A stretch of 64,000 bases of DNA from Enterobacter hormaechei subsp. xiangfangensis. Its GTDB lineage: Bacteria; Pseudomonadota; Gammaproteobacteria; Enterobacterales; Enterobacteriaceae. The stretch lies in assembly GCF_001729785.1 (NCBI RefSeq), contig NZ_CP017183.1, forward strand, positions 2,542,001-2,606,000, in the 5' to 3' direction. The notes under the pieces were generated by a model that worked only from the letters and a program-made list of their open reading frames with translations, had not been told where the DNA came from and did no database searches. Below are positions 38,766 through 48,743 of the stretch, piece after piece (position 1 is the stretch's first letter; each line of letters starts with the position of its first letter). Position numbers and translations under genes: made by a program.

Positions 38766-39668
38766 TCAACGTGCTGTACGCACAAAAGGCAACAGTTCAT
38801 CTATTTTCTTTTCGACGGCTAACGAGCCCGCTGCTATGGCGGCCTCAGCCCGGTGGAAATCAAGGGTAGAGATTTGTGGACAATAGGGTTGAATAAGAAT
38901 ATCCGGAGGGTCGCCAGCCATACGGTTTCGCTTCAGGCGATTCTCAAGAATTTGAATAGAGGTCGTCATGATTTCAATGGCGTTCGGTGCGGTCACCGCG
39001 CGACGGGCAGCCAGGCGCCCTATTCTGCCGCGTAATCGAGCATGCCAGGCAAGTTTCTCCTCTTCCGTGTCATCGCTCTGAAGATTAACCGGCATCAAAT
39101 CCTGCTGCATAAGGTGAGCGTCGTGCTGTAAATCCACGGCAATGACGATATCCGCCCCCATGGCGCGCGTCAGAGAGACAGGGACAGGATTCACTACGCC
39201 ACCGTCAACGAGCCAGTAGCCATTGTGAGGCACAGGCGCCATTAATCCAGGCATACTACAGGATGCACGAACGGCGAGATGAATATCCCCTTCGGTGAGC
39301 CATAACTCCCTGCCCGTACTGAGGTTGGTTGCAACGGCCCCGAAAGGCATTTGGCAGTGGCTGAAGTCAGCGAGGGGCATTATCTTGCGAAACTGATTGA
39401 ACACGCGTTCGCCGCGCAGCAGGCCGCCACGCTGCCAGGAGAGATCCATCAGGCGCAGCACATCCCAGTAACTGAAGGAGCGCACCCAGCTTTCAAGCTC
39501 CGGGAGCTTACCGCAGGCGTACGCAGATCCGACCAGCGACCCGATAGAACATCCTGCAACAATATCAACGTCAATCCCCATCTGGTTTAAGGTATTGATA
39601 ACGCCAATATGTGACCAACCCCGGGCAGCACCTGAGCCCAACGCCAGTCCAATTTTTACCTTTCTCAT
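38766..39668 (-). CDS. rssA: RssA, patatin-like phospholipase family protein
   Basis: A 300-residue protein of the patatin/NTE family with the oxyanion-hole loop GSGAARGWSHIG (about residues 11-22), the nucleophile motif GCSIGS near residue 40, and the catalytic DGG motif in WLVDGGVVNPVP. The substrate is not known. The start at 39668 (MRKVKIGLALGSG) fits E. coli RssA. It precedes rssB by 89 bases. Confidence 0.95.
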   Translation of the reverse strand: MRKVKIGLALGSGAARGWSHIGVINTLNQMGIDVDIVAGCSIGSLVGSAYACGKLPELESWVRSFSYWDVLRLMDLSWQRGGLLRGERVFNQFRKIMPLADFSHCQMPFGAVATNLSTGRELWLTEGDIHLAVRASCSMPGLMAPVPHNGYWLVDGGVVNPVPVSLTRAMGADIVIAVDLQHDAHLMQQDLMPVNLQSDDTEEEKLAWHARLRGRIGRLAARRAVTAPNAIEIMTTSIQILENRLKRNRMAGDPPDILIQPYCPQISTLDFHRAEAAIAAGSLAVEKKIDELLPFVRTAR

Positions 39669-39781
39669 TAGCCCTGTTTTACTTCCCCTGGATTCCCGAC
39701 ATAGCGTCAACGCACCTGCTCAGTTAACATATTGCTACCTTAAGCGTTTAACGCCTTATTTTTTGTTCCAGGAAGAGAATC

Positions 39782-40246
39782 GTGTCTCAACTCTGCCCCT
39801 GTGGTAGCGCTCTGGAGTATAGCCTATGTTGCCAGCGATATCTTTCTGGCAAGCAGGTTGCACCAGACCCGTCACACCTTATGCGCTCGCGGTATACTGC
39901 TTTTGTGATCAAAAACGCAGACTACCTGATTAAAACCTGGCATCCGTCCTGCCATGCTGCCGATTTTAGCCAAGAGATTGAAGCCGGATTTGCTAACACC
40001 GTCTGGCTGGGCCTCACCGTCTTTGAAGCCGCTCCCGGCCGCGATGCGAACGAGGGCTATGTCAGTTTTGTCGCCCGCTTTAGCGAACAAAACAAACCCG
40101 GCGCCATCATTGAACGGTCACGGTTCTTAAAGGACAGCGGGCAATGGTATTATATTGACGGCACACGTCCGCAATTCGGTCGTAACGATCCCTGCCCCTG
40201 TGGTTCAGGAAAAAAATTTAAAAAGTGTTGCGGCAGTAATGCCTGA
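39782..40246 (+). CDS. ychJ: YchJ, UPF0225 SEC-C-motif protein
   Basis: A 154-residue protein with two zinc-binding SEC-C-type motifs: [16 protein letters not shown] at the N-terminus (residues 5-20) and [14 protein letters not shown] at the C-terminus. The middle domain (NTF2-like; [22 protein letters not shown] and [19 protein letters not shown]) matches E. coli YchJ. The start is GTG at 39782 after AGGAAGAG. Function unknown. Confidence 0.93.
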   Translation: MSQLCPCGSALEYSLCCQRYLSGKQVAPDPSHLMRSRYTAFVIKNADYLIKTWHPSCHAADFSQEIEAGFANTVWLGLTVFEAAPGRDANEGYVSFVARFSEQNKPGAIIERSRFLKDSGQWYYIDGTRPQFGRNDPCPCGSGKKFKKCCGSNA

Positions 40247-40287
40247 CAACTCAGACTTCGCAAATACATAAACAGGATTTCCCGGCG

Positions 40288-41130
40288 ATGCAATCATTAC
40301 AACGTAAAGTTCTGCGCACTATCTGTCCCGATCAAAAAGGGCTGATCGCACGAATTACCAACATTTGCTACAAGCATGAACTGAATATCGTGCAGAACAA
40401 CGAGTTCGTTGACCACCGTACCGGTCGCTTCTTTATGCGTACCGAACTGGAAGGCATTTTCAACGACACAACCCTGCTTGCCGATCTGGACAGCGCCCTG
40501 CCGGAAGGCTCGGTGCGTGAGCTTAACCCGGCGGGCCGTCGCCGTATTGTCATTCTGGTCACCAAAGAGGCGCACTGCCTGGGCGATCTGCTGATGAAAG
40601 CCAACTACGGTGGCCTGGACGTCGAAATTGCCGCCGTCATTGGCAACCACGAGACGCTGCGTACGCTGGTAGAACGTTTCGACATTCCGTTTGAGCTGGT
40701 CAGTCACGAAGGCCATACCCGTGAAGAGCACGACAACCTGATGGCTGCTGCGATTGAAGCGCATAACCCGGACTACGTGGTGCTGGCGAAATATATGCGC
40801 GTGCTGACGCCATCCTTCGTGGCGCGCTTCCCGAACAAGATTATCAACATCCACCACTCCTTCCTGCCAGCCTTTATTGGCGCGCGTCCGTATCACCAGG
40901 CATACGAGCGTGGGGTGAAGATCATTGGCGCAACCGCGCACTACGTGAATGATAATCTGGATGAAGGCCCAATCATCATGCAGGACGTGATTCACGTGGA
41001 TCACACCTACACGGCAGAAGATATGATGCGTGCTGGCCGTGACGTTGAGAAGAACGTACTAAGCCGTGCGCTGTATCAGGTACTTGCCCAGCGCGTCTTT
41101 GTGTACGGCAACAGAACGATTATTCTTTAA
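40288..41130 (+). CDS. purU: Formyltetrahydrofolate deformylase PurU
   Basis: A 280-residue enzyme that hydrolyses 10-formyl-tetrahydrofolate to formate and tetrahydrofolate, supplying formate for PurT and balancing one-carbon pools. An N-terminal ACT domain covers about residues 5-85 (RTICPDQKGLIARITNIC). The formyltransferase-like catalytic domain has INIHHSFLPAFIGARPYHQA and IIGATAHYVNDNLDEGPII, including the catalytic His and Asp region. Confidence 0.97.
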   Translation: MQSLQRKVLRTICPDQKGLIARITNICYKHELNIVQNNEFVDHRTGRFFMRTELEGIFNDTTLLADLDSALPEGSVRELNPAGRRRIVILVTKEAHCLGDLLMKANYGGLDVEIAAVIGNHETLRTLVERFDIPFELVSHEGHTREEHDNLMAAAIEAHNPDYVVLAKYMRVLTPSFVARFPNKIINIHHSFLPAFIGARPYHQAYERGVKIIGATAHYVNDNLDEGPIIMQDVIHVDHTYTAEDMMRAGRDVEKNVLSRALYQVLAQRVFVYGNRTIIL

Positions 41131-41211
41131 TCCCTCGGAAAATGAATTGATTAGCTTTACGCCTTTACGGATAAAAAGCAGGCAAACAGCTTCATTTTCC
41201 TAAAGGAATGC

Positions 41212-41239
41212 TTTACAGGGGCGTCTCATTTGATATGAT
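41212..41239 (+). promoter_or_regulatory. tyrT operon promoter with stringent discriminator
   Basis: TTTACA (41212-41217) and TATGAT (41234-41239) with a 16-base spacer, followed by the GC-rich discriminator GCGCCCCGC. This is nearly identical to the E. coli tyrT promoter, the classic target of ppGpp control. Confidence 0.92.
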
Positions 41240-41287
41240 GCGCCCCGCTTCCAACAGGAAGCAGGCCAGTTAAAAGCATTACCCCGT

Positions 41288-41372
<85 letters not shown>

Positions 41373-41406
41373 TCTCCAGCTTTACCTCAAAATATGAATT
41401 ACCCCT

Positions 41407-41491
<85 letters not shown>

Positions 41492-41564
41492 TCACTTCCA
41501 GATGCTACAGCACTCTCTCAAAGCACAATGCCCCATGGTTCTCCCATGCGGGGAAGGATAAGAA

Positions 41565-41588
41565 GCTTCGACCAAGGTTCGATTCGAG
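41565..41588 (+). repeat. tRNA-Tyr 3'-end-like remnant (rtT-type repeat)
   Basis: GCTTCGACCAAGGTTCGATTCGAG imperfectly repeats the T-arm region of the tRNA-Tyr genes (CTTCGAAGGTTCGAATCC). It resembles the downstream repeats of the E. coli tyrT operon that carry tRNA 3' ends (rtT/rttR). Only one degraded unit is visible. Confidence 0.5.
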
Positions 41589-41600
41589 CATAGTGAATTC

Positions 41601-41633
41601 TGTAGGCCGGGTAAGGCGCAACCGCCACCCGGC
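41601..41633. repeat. REP-like palindromic element
   Basis: TGTAGGCCGGGTAAGGCGCAACCGCCACCCGGC: arms GCCGGGT and ACCCGGC around a GGCG...CGCC core, the usual form of enterobacterial REP sequences. It lies between the tRNA operon and narI. Confidence 0.75.
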
Positions 41634-41660
41634 ATCCGCACGAAACCCTGGATCGGAGAC

Positions 41661-41687
41661 AAAAAAAACCCCGCATATGCGGGGTTG
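41661..41687 (-). terminator. Terminator of the nar operon (also downstream of tyrTV)
   Basis: AACCCCGC-ATAT-GCGGGGTT; on the minus strand it is followed by eight T, placing it 16 bases after the narI stop. Transcripts from tyrTV meet the same hairpin with weaker T content. Confidence 0.88.
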
Positions 41688-41702
41688 TATTAATACAGCG
41701 AA

Positions 41703-42380
41703 TCAGCGACGAGCACGCACAACCTGATATTTGCGCGTCAGGTACTCCACCGGCGCACTCCAGATGTGCACCAGGCGAGAGAACGGGAACAGCACAAACA
41801 GGGTCATACCCAACACCAGGTGAACGCGGAAGATGAACGCCACGCCGTCCAGATGCTCAGAGGCGCCCCCGCGGAAGGTCACGACAGACTGCGCCCATCC
41901 CACCAGCTTCATCATCTCGCTGCCGTCCATATGCTGCGCAGAGAATGGAATGGTCAGCAGACCAAGCGCACACTGCACCATCAGCAGGGAGAGGATCAGG
42001 ATGTCCGCTCCGGTCGTGGTAGCCCGCACGCGTGGGCTGAACAGACGGCGTTTCAGCAGCAACAGACCACCCACCAGGGTCATCACGCCGCAGGCGCCAC
42101 CGGCGAGCATCGCCATCTTCTGCTTCACGTCAATCGGCAGCCACGCTTCGTACATCCAGTGCGGGGTCAGCATCCCCAGGAAGTGACCGGCGAAAATCCC
42201 CAAAATCCCGATGTGGAACAGGTTTGACGCCAGGTTCATCCCTTTACGATCCAGCATCTGGCTGGAGGCAGCACGCCAGGTGTACTGGCCATAGTCATAA
42301 CGCAGCCAGCTTCCCACCAGGAACACGGTGCCCGCGATATACGGGTAAATGTCAAAGAAGAACATATTCAGGAAGTGCAT
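41703..42380 (-). CDS. narI: Respiratory nitrate reductase A gamma subunit (cytochrome b)
   Basis: A 225-residue inner-membrane diheme cytochrome b that oxidises quinol and passes electrons to NarH. Five transmembrane helices are visible. The heme ligand histidines are at positions 56 and 66 ([15 protein letters not shown]) and 187 and 205 ([14 protein letters not shown]), exactly as in E. coli. Its ATG overlaps the narJ stop (TAATG). Confidence 0.97.
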   Translation of the reverse strand: MHFLNMFFFDIYPYIAGTVFLVGSWLRYDYGQYTWRAASSQMLDRKGMNLASNLFHIGILGIFAGHFLGMLTPHWMYEAWLPIDVKQKMAMLAGGACGVMTLVGGLLLLKRRLFSPRVRATTTGADILILSLLMVQCALGLLTIPFSAQHMDGSEMMKLVGWAQSVVTFRGGASEHLDGVAFIFRVHLVLGMTLFVLFPFSRLVHIWSAPVEYLTRKYQVVRARR

Positions 42381-43090
42381 TAGTGCTGTCCTCCGTTAGA
42401 GATATTCAAATATTGCGGAGCCACCGCTCCGGCAAAACGACGCTGATGCGCGGAGATTTCAGATTCGCCACAGCTCTGGTCAGCAAAGAATTTCACCTGC
42501 TCTTCTTCCCAGACGGCATCCAGTGCTTGTGGGGTATCGTCCCGGGCTTCATCCGCGATTTTCTCCGCCACTTTTTCACTGTCAACCGAGGCGTTAGCCA
42601 GTTTCACCAGCAGATCAAACAGGACTGCATAGCTGCTCTCACGTTGCTGGAGACGCGCGCCGAGCAACGCCAGAATGGGAGCAATATCCTGCAACCCGCC
42701 CAGCGCTTCCTCTTTCGGCAACTGCGCCAGATATTCCAGATACAGCGGCAGGTGATCCGGCAGCTCGCGGCTGTCGAGTTGCAAACCGTGCTGCTCGTAC
42801 TGGGCCATCAGATCCACCATCGCCTGACCACGGTCGCGGGATTCACCGTGAACGTGTTCGAACAACAGCAGAGACGTGGCACGACCCCGGTCAAACAGCT
42901 GGCTGTAGTCTGCCTGCGCATCAAGAAGATCGCGCGCCAGCAGATCGCGGAGGAAAACGCCCAGCTTCTGGGCATCCTCTTTATCCAGGTTTTCAGATGA
43001 CGCGAGTGCATCAAAGAGTTCCTGTTGATGCTGCACAAGCGCAGCATCAGGGTACTCGAGCAGACGCGAAACAATGACGAGTTCAATCAT
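42380..43090 (-). CDS. narJ: Nitrate reductase molybdenum cofactor assembly chaperone NarJ
   Basis: A 236-residue TorD-family chaperone that binds the NarG N-terminus, holds apo-NarGH and allows cofactor insertion before docking on NarI. The family segments [14 protein letters not shown] and [14 protein letters not shown] are visible. The start is ATG 43090, overlapping the narH stop by four bases; in-frame codons upstream lie within narH. Confidence 0.96.
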   Translation of the reverse strand: MIELVIVSRLLEYPDAALVQHQQELFDALASSENLDKEDAQKLGVFLRDLLARDLLDAQADYSQLFDRGRATSLLLFEHVHGESRDRGQAMVDLMAQYEQHGLQLDSRELPDHLPLYLEYLAQLPKEEALGGLQDIAPILALLGARLQQRESSYAVLFDLLVKLANASVDSEKVAEKIADEARDDTPQALDAVWEEEQVKFFADQSCGESEISAHQRRFAGAVAPQYLNISNGGQH

Positions 43091-44622
43091 TGGTGCGGCT
43101 CCGTTTTGCTGGTCACATCCATCGCGTCGATGCGGCGGCTGTTGAACAGGTTGAATTTGCTGTCTGACCCGTGGCAACCGTCGCCAAAGGTAAAGCCACA
43201 CCCACTTTTCTCCGGGAAGGCCTCGCGAGCCAGTTCACGGTGGCTGCTCGGCACCACGAAACGATCTTCGTAGTTAGCGATTGCCAGATAGCGGTACATC
43301 TCCTGCGCCTGCGCTTCGGTCAGACCAACCTCTTCCAGCGCGCGGGTATCGTTCACGCCGTCAACAGTTTCCGCACGTTTGAAGTGACGCATCGCCAGCA
43401 TACGTTTCAGCGCCAGCAGTACCGGCTGGGTATCCCCGGCGGTGAGCAGGTTGGCCAGATACTGAACCGGGATACGCAGGCTTTCCACGTCCGGCAGAAT
43501 GCCGTTGCTGCCCAGTTCACCCGCATCCGCCGCAGACTGAATCGGAGACAGCGGCGGCACGTACCAGACCATCGGCAGCGTGCGGTATTCCGGGTGCAGC
43601 GGCAGGGCCAGCTTCCAGTCCATCGCCATTTTGTACACCGGAGACTGCTGTGCGGCGTCAATCACGCTCTGCGGAATACCGTCTTTCAGCGCCTGCTCAA
43701 TAACCTTCGGATCGTTTGGATCGAGGAAGACGTCTAGTTGACGCTGATACAGATCTTTCTCGTTCTCGGTGCTTGCGGCATTTTCAATCGCGTCCGCGTC
43801 GTACAGCAGCACGCCGAGGTAGCGGATACGACCTACGCAGCTCTCTGAGCAGACGGTCGGCATACCGGCTTCGATACGCGGGTAGCAGAAGATGCACTTC
43901 TCAGACTTACCGCTCTTCCAGTTGAAGTAGATTTTTTTGTACGGGCAGCCGGTGATGCACATACGCCAGCCGCGGCACTTGTCCTGGTCGATCAGCACAA
44001 TGCCATCTTCTTCACGCTTGTAGATGGCGCCGCTTGGGCAGGTAGCCACGCACGCCGGGTTAAGGCAGTGTTCGCACAGGCGCGGCAGGTACATCATGAA
44101 GGTGTTTTCGAACTGGCCGTACATCGCCTTCTGCATGTTCTCGAAGTTCTGGTCTTTGGCGCGTTTTTCGAACTCGCCGCCCAGAATCTCTTCCCAGTTT
44201 GGACCGCTGGTAATTTTGTCCATGCGCTGGCCGGTGATCAGCGAGCGAGGACGGGCGATCGGCTGGTGTTTGCTTTCCGGCGCGTTGTGCAGGTTCTGGT
44301 AGTCGTAATCAAACGGCTCGTAGTAATCATCGATGCCCGGCAGATGCGGGTTAGCGAAGATTTTTCCCAGCAACATGGCACGGTTACCCATGCGCGGTTG
44401 CAGTTTGCCGTTGATTTTACGGATCCAGCCGCCCTTCCACTTCTCCTGGTTTTCCCAGTCGGTCGGGAAGCCGGTGCCCGGCTTACTTTCCACGTTGTTG
44501 AACCAGGCGTACTCCATACCTTCACGGCTGGTCCAGACGTTTTTACAGGTGACTGAGCAGGTATGACAGCCGATGCATTTATCCAGATTCAGCACCATGC
44601 CGACTTGTGAACGAATTTTCAT
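43087..44622 (-). CDS. narH: Respiratory nitrate reductase A beta subunit
   Basis: A 511-residue electron-transfer protein with four Fe-S clusters. Cysteine motifs in order: CIGCHTCSVTCKN (about residues 16-28), CEHCLNPACVATCPSG, CRGWRMCITGCPYKK and CIFCYPRIEAGMPTVCSESC. A tryptophan (CRGW) replaces one cysteine, giving the expected [3Fe-4S] cluster. The protein carries electrons from NarI haem to NarG at the cytoplasmic face. It overlaps narG by four bases. Confidence 0.98.
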   Translation of the reverse strand: MKIRSQVGMVLNLDKCIGCHTCSVTCKNVWTSREGMEYAWFNNVESKPGTGFPTDWENQEKWKGGWIRKINGKLQPRMGNRAMLLGKIFANPHLPGIDDYYEPFDYDYQNLHNAPESKHQPIARPRSLITGQRMDKITSGPNWEEILGGEFEKRAKDQNFENMQKAMYGQFENTFMMYLPRLCEHCLNPACVATCPSGAIYKREEDGIVLIDQDKCRGWRMCITGCPYKKIYFNWKSGKSEKCIFCYPRIEAGMPTVCSESCVGRIRYLGVLLYDADAIENAASTENEKDLYQRQLDVFLDPNDPKVIEQALKDGIPQSVIDAAQQSPVYKMAMDWKLALPLHPEYRTLPMVWYVPPLSPIQSAADAGELGSNGILPDVESLRIPVQYLANLLTAGDTQPVLLALKRMLAMRHFKRAETVDGVNDTRALEEVGLTEAQAQEMYRYLAIANYEDRFVVPSSHRELAREAFPEKSGCGFTFGDGCHGSDSKFNLFNSRRIDAMDVTSKTEPHQ

Positions 44623-47600
44623 TTTACGCTCTCCTGTACCTGGTCATTACCTTCGCCATCTAACCAGTTAATATTCTTCATCTTACGTACCACCACGAAC
44701 TCATCGCGGTTCGATCCTACGGTGCCGTAGTAGTTAAAGCCGTAGGCCAGCTGGGCATAGCCACCGATCATGTGGGTCGGCTTCGGCGTAATACGGGTCA
44801 CGGAGTTGTGAATACCGCCGCGCTGTTCGGTGATCTCAGACCCCGGCAGGTTAACGATACGTTCCTGCGCGTGGTACATCATGGTCATCCCGGCCGGTAC
44901 GCGCTGGCTCACCACCGCACGTGCCGTCAGGGCACCGTTGCTGTTGAACACTTCAATCCAGTCGTTATCTTCGATACCCAGATCTTTGGCGTCCGCTTCG
45001 CTCATCCAGACGATTGGCCCCCCGCGCGACAGGGTCAGCATCAGCAGGTTGTCGCTATAGGTGGAGTGGATACCCCACTTCTGGTGCGGCGTCAGGAAGT
45101 TCAGCGCCTTCTCAGGGTTACCGTTCGATTTCGCACCCATCACCGCTTTCACGGAGCGGGTGTCGATTGGCGGACGGTAAACCAGCAGGCTTTCACCGAA
45201 GTCACGCATCCACTGGTGATCCTGATACAGAGACTGACGGCCAGACAGCGTGCGCCATGGGATCAACTCGTGAACGTTGGTGTATCCGGCGTTATAGGAC
45301 ACATGTTCATCTTCGAGGCCAGACCAGGTCGGGCTGGAGATAATCTTGCGCGGCTGGGCCTGAATATCGCGGAAGCGGATTTTCTCTTCCTCTTTATTCT
45401 TCGCCAGGTGCGTATGGTCACGACCGGTAAACTCGCTCAGGGCCGCCCAGGCTTTCACCGCCACGTGGCCGTTGGTTTCCGGGGCCAGGGTCAGGATCAT
45501 TTCCGCCGCATCAATCGCCGTGTTCAGCATCGGCTGGCCTTTCGCCGGGCCGTCCGCTTTGGTGTAATTGAGCCTGCGCAGCAGGTCCATTTCACTCTGG
45601 GTGTTCCAGGCGATCCCTTTCCCGCCGTTACCGATTTTTTCCATCAGCGGGCCGATAGAGGTAAAGCGCTCGTACGTTGCCGGGTAATCACGTTCAACCG
45701 GAATAATGTGCGGCGCGGTTACGCCTGGGATCAGGTCGCACTCGCCTTTTTTCCAGTCCTTCACGTCCAGCGGTTGCGCCAGTTCGGCAGCGGAGTCGTG
45801 CTGGATTGGCAGCGTCACCACGTCGGTCTCTTTGCCCAGGTGCCCTACACAGACTTCGGAGAATTTCTTCGCGATGTCTTTGTAGATTTCCCAGTCGCTT
45901 TTTGATTCCCATGCCGGGTCAACGGCCGCAGACAGCGGATGAATAAACGGATGCATATCCGACGTATTCATGTCGTCTTTTTCGTACCAGGTGGCGGTAG
46001 GCAGCACGATATCGGAGTACAGGCAGGTACTGGACAGACGGAAGTCCAGCGTTACCACCAGATCCAGCTTGCCGTCCAGACCGTTGTCTTTCCATTCAAC
46101 TTCTTCTGGCTTCACGCCGCCCTGCTTGCCGAGATCTTTACCCTGAATACCGTTTTCGGTACCGAGCAGGTATTTCAGCATGTATTCATGGCCTTTACCG
46201 GACGAACCCAGCAGGTTAGAGCGCCAGATGAACAGGTTACGCGGATGGTTTTTACCGTTCTCCGGCTGTTCTGCCGCGAAGCGGATTGAGCCGTCTTTGA
46301 GGGATTTAACGGTGTAGTCAACCGGTGACATGCCCGCTTTCTTCGCCGCTTCCGCAATGCGCAGCGGGTTCGTGCCCAGCTGCGGCGCAGACGGCAGCCA
46401 GCCCATACGCTCAGCGCGCACGTTGAAGTCAATCAGGTGGCCGCTGTAGCGGGATTTATCCGCCATCGGCGACAGCAGTTCCTGGGCGGTAACCGTCTCG
46501 TAGCGCCACTGGCTGGAGTGGTTATAGAAGTAGGAGGTGCTGTTCATGTGACGGGCCGGACGCTGCCAGTCAAGGGCAAACGCCAGCGGCTGCCAGCCGG
46601 TCTGCGGACGCAGTTTTTCCTGGCCCACGTAGTGCGCCCAGCCGCCGCCGCTCTGCCCGACGCAGCCGCAGAAGATCAGCATGTTGATCAGGCCGCGATA
46701 GTTCATATCGAGGTGATACCAGTGGTTCAGACCGGCACCGACGATGATCATGGAGCGACCGTGGGTTTTGTCGGCGTTTTCCGCAAATTCACGCGCGATA
46801 CGGGTGATCTGCGCGCGTGGCACGCCGGTGATCTGCTCCGCCCAGGCCGGGGTATAAGCCTTCACGTCATCATAGCTGGTCGCGCAGTTTTCATCGTTCA
46901 GGCCGCGCTCCAGGCCGTAGTTCGCCATGGTCAGATCGTAGACGGTAGTGACCAGAGCAGTAGAACCGTCCGCCAGTTGCAGGCGCTTAACCGGCAGTTT
47001 GTGCATCAGAACGTTTTGCAGCTCAACCTTGTTGAAGTGCTCGGAACCTTCACCACCAAAGTACGGGAAGCCGACATCGGCGATCTCATCCTGGCTGCCC
47101 AGCATGCTGAGACGAAGTTCCGTCTCTTCACCCGTGGTGCCGTTACGCTGCTCCAGGTTCCATTTGCCTTTTTCGCCCCAGCGGAAGCCGATAGAGCCGT
47201 TTGGCGCCACCAGCTCGCCGTTGCTGTTGCAGGCGACCGTTTTCCACTCCGGGTTGTTTTCCTGACCCAGCGCGTCCACCAGATCCGCGGCACGCAGCAT
47301 ACGGCCTGCGGCGTAATAGCCGTCACGCTCTTCGAGCATCACCAGCATTGGCATGTCGGTGTAGCGACGCACGTAATCGGTGAAATACTGGCTTGGCTTG
47401 TCGAGGTGGAATTCACGCAACATTACGTGGCCCATCGCCAGCGCCATGGCGGCATCGGTACCCTGTTTCGGCGCCAGCCACAGGTCGCACAGCTTGGCGA
47501 TTTCGGCGTAGTCCGGGGTCACGGCAACGGTTTTGGTCCCTTTGTAACGTACTTCGGTAAAGAAGTGCGCATCCGGGGTACGGGTCTGCGGAACGTTAGA

Positions 47601-48362
47601 GCCCCAGGCGATGATGTAGCTGGAGTTGTACCAGTCAGCGGACTCCGGCACGTCGGTCTGCTCGCCCCAGGTCTGTGGCGACGCTGGCGGCAGGTCGCAG
47701 TACCAGTCGTAGAAGCTCAGGCAGGTTCCGCCGATGAGTGACAGGTAGCGCGCGCCGGAGGCGTAAGAGACCATCGACATCGCCGGGATTGGCGAGAAGC
47801 CTGCCACACGGTCAGGACCGTAAGTTTTCACGGTGTAGACGTTGGAAGCCGCAATCAGCTCGTTCACCTCTTTCCAGGAAGAGCGAACGAAACCACCGCG
47901 ACCACGCGCCTGCTTGAAGCTTTTCGCTTTGTCGGCATCTTCAATGATGGAGGCCCAGGCATCAACCGGATCGCTGTGCTGCACTTTCGCTTCACGCCAC
48001 ATTTTCATCAGGCGTTTACGCATCAGCGGGTATTTCAGTCGGTTTGCGCTGTAGAGATACCAGGAGTAGCTGGCCCCACGCGGGCAGCCACGCGGCTCGT
48101 GGTTCGGCATATCCGGACGGGTACGCGGATAATCGGTCTGCTGCATTTCCCAGGTCACCAGACCGTTTTTAACGAAAATCTTCCAGCTACATGAGCCAGT
48201 GCAGTTTACGCCGTGGGTAGAACGGACAACTTTGTCATGCTGCCAGCGTTGACGGTAACCGTCTTCCCAGTCCCGGTTGGTATCCAGAACCTGGCCGTGC
48301 CCATCGGCAAAAGTTTCACCCTTCTGTTTGAAGTAGCGAAACCGGTCCAAAAATTTGCTCAT
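44619..48362 (-). CDS. narG: Respiratory nitrate reductase A alpha subunit
   Basis: A 1247-residue molybdopterin oxidoreductase that reduces nitrate to nitrite in the cytoplasm during anaerobic respiration. The FS0 [4Fe-4S] site starts with the unusual histidine ligand in STHGVNCTGSCSWKIF (about residues 49-64). The Mo-ligand aspartate region YNSSYIIAWGSNVPQTRTPD is near residue 220. The N-terminal part MSKFLDRFRYFKQKGETFAD is the vestigial Tat-like segment recognised by NarJ. Length and sequence match E. coli NarG. FNR and presumably NarL act upstream. Confidence 0.98.
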   Translation of the reverse strand: MSKFLDRFRYFKQKGETFADGHGQVLDTNRDWEDGYRQRWQHDKVVRSTHGVNCTGSCSWKIFVKNGLVTWEMQQTDYPRTRPDMPNHEPRGCPRGASYSWYLYSANRLKYPLMRKRLMKMWREAKVQHSDPVDAWASIIEDADKAKSFKQARGRGGFVRSSWKEVNELIAASNVYTVKTYGPDRVAGFSPIPAMSMVSYASGARYLSLIGGTCLSFYDWYCDLPPASPQTWGEQTDVPESADWYNSSYIIAWGSNVPQTRTPDAHFFTEVRYKGTKTVAVTPDYAEIAKLCDLWLAPKQGTDAAMALAMGHVMLREFHLDKPSQYFTDYVRRYTDMPMLVMLEERDGYYAAGRMLRAADLVDALGQENNPEWKTVACNSNGELVAPNGSIGFRWGEKGKWNLEQRNGTTGEETELRLSMLGSQDEIADVGFPYFGGEGSEHFNKVELQNVLMHKLPVKRLQLADGSTALVTTVYDLTMANYGLERGLNDENCATSYDDVKAYTPAWAEQITGVPRAQITRIAREFAENADKTHGRSMIIVGAGLNHWYHLDMNYRGLINMLIFCGCVGQSGGGWAHYVGQEKLRPQTGWQPLAFALDWQRPARHMNSTSYFYNHSSQWRYETVTAQELLSPMADKSRYSGHLIDFNVRAERMGWLPSAPQLGTNPLRIAEAAKKAGMSPVDYTVKSLKDGSIRFAAEQPENGKNHPRNLFIWRSNLLGSSGKGHEYMLKYLLGTENGIQGKDLGKQGGVKPEEVEWKDNGLDGKLDLVVTLDFRLSSTCLYSDIVLPTATWYEKDDMNTSDMHPFIHPLSAAVDPAWESKSDWEIYKDIAKKFSEVCVGHLGKETDVVTLPIQHDSAAELAQPLDVKDWKKGECDLIPGVTAPHIIPVERDYPATYERFTSIGPLMEKIGNGGKGIAWNTQSEMDLLRRLNYTKADGPAKGQPMLNTAIDAAEMILTLAPETNGHVAVKAWAALSEFTGRDHTHLAKNKEEEKIRFRDIQAQPRKIISSPTWSGLEDEHVSYNAGYTNVHELIPWRTLSGRQSLYQDHQWMRDFGESLLVYRPPIDTRSVKAVMGAKSNGNPEKALNFLTPHQKWGIHSTYSDNLLMLTLSRGGPIVWMSEADAKDLGIEDNDWIEVFNSNGALTARAVVSQRVPAGMTMMYHAQERIVNLPGSEITEQRGGIHNSVTRITPKPTHMIGGYAQLAYGFNYYGTVGSNRDEFVVVRKMKNINWLDGEGNDQVQESVK

Positions 48363-48448
48363 CGGGTATCTCCTGTGTGGAGCCTGTGGCTCTCTAAATC
48401 GACATTGCTGATTTGCAGCGAAGGTAACGCTATGAAAGATGGTGAGAA

Positions 48449-48462
48449 TTGATAACGATCAA
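48449..48462. promoter_or_regulatory. FNR box of the narG promoter
   Basis: TTGAT-AACG-ATCAA is a perfect FNR consensus, about 90 bases upstream of narG, as in E. coli narG. Confidence 0.85.
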
Positions 48463-48700
48463 GACGAAGGGGGACTCTCAGGGGTGGTATTAGATCAAAT
48501 ACCACCAAAGCGGTAGCCGTTAATATTTCTTAACCTTTTGATTTATATAGATATATTTTATTTATCGTACAATAAGCGAGGCAAAATTTAACATCTTAGG
48601 TATTAAGGGGTAGAAACACCTGTAAAGCGATGGCGATCACAGCGTTACCTGCGGGTGACCACGGGTAACGCCATTAGTATGTTGTAACTATTCAGCGATT

Positions 48701-48727
48701 AAAAAAAGCGCGGCACTCAGGCCGCGC
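48701..48727 (-). terminator. Terminator of narK
   Basis: On the minus strand GCGCGGC-CTGAGT-GCCGCGC is followed by seven T, 16 bases past the narK stop. Confidence 0.92.
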
Positions 48728-48743
48728 AAACGGATAATCAAGC

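Larger units (their letters stand above)
48363..48743. promoter_or_regulatory. narG promoter region, downstream of narK
   Basis: 381 bases between narK and narG on the same strand. It holds the FNR box listed separately, an AT-rich bend-like tract around 48530-48600 that could serve IHF, several TACC-type NarL half-sites between 48480 and 48670, and the narK terminator at its right end. Arrangement resembles the E. coli narG control region. Confidence 0.6.

Noticed and set aside
46437..47741. Open frame of 434 codons antisense to narG
   Set aside because: Overlaps conserved NarG sequence throughout and shows no family features.
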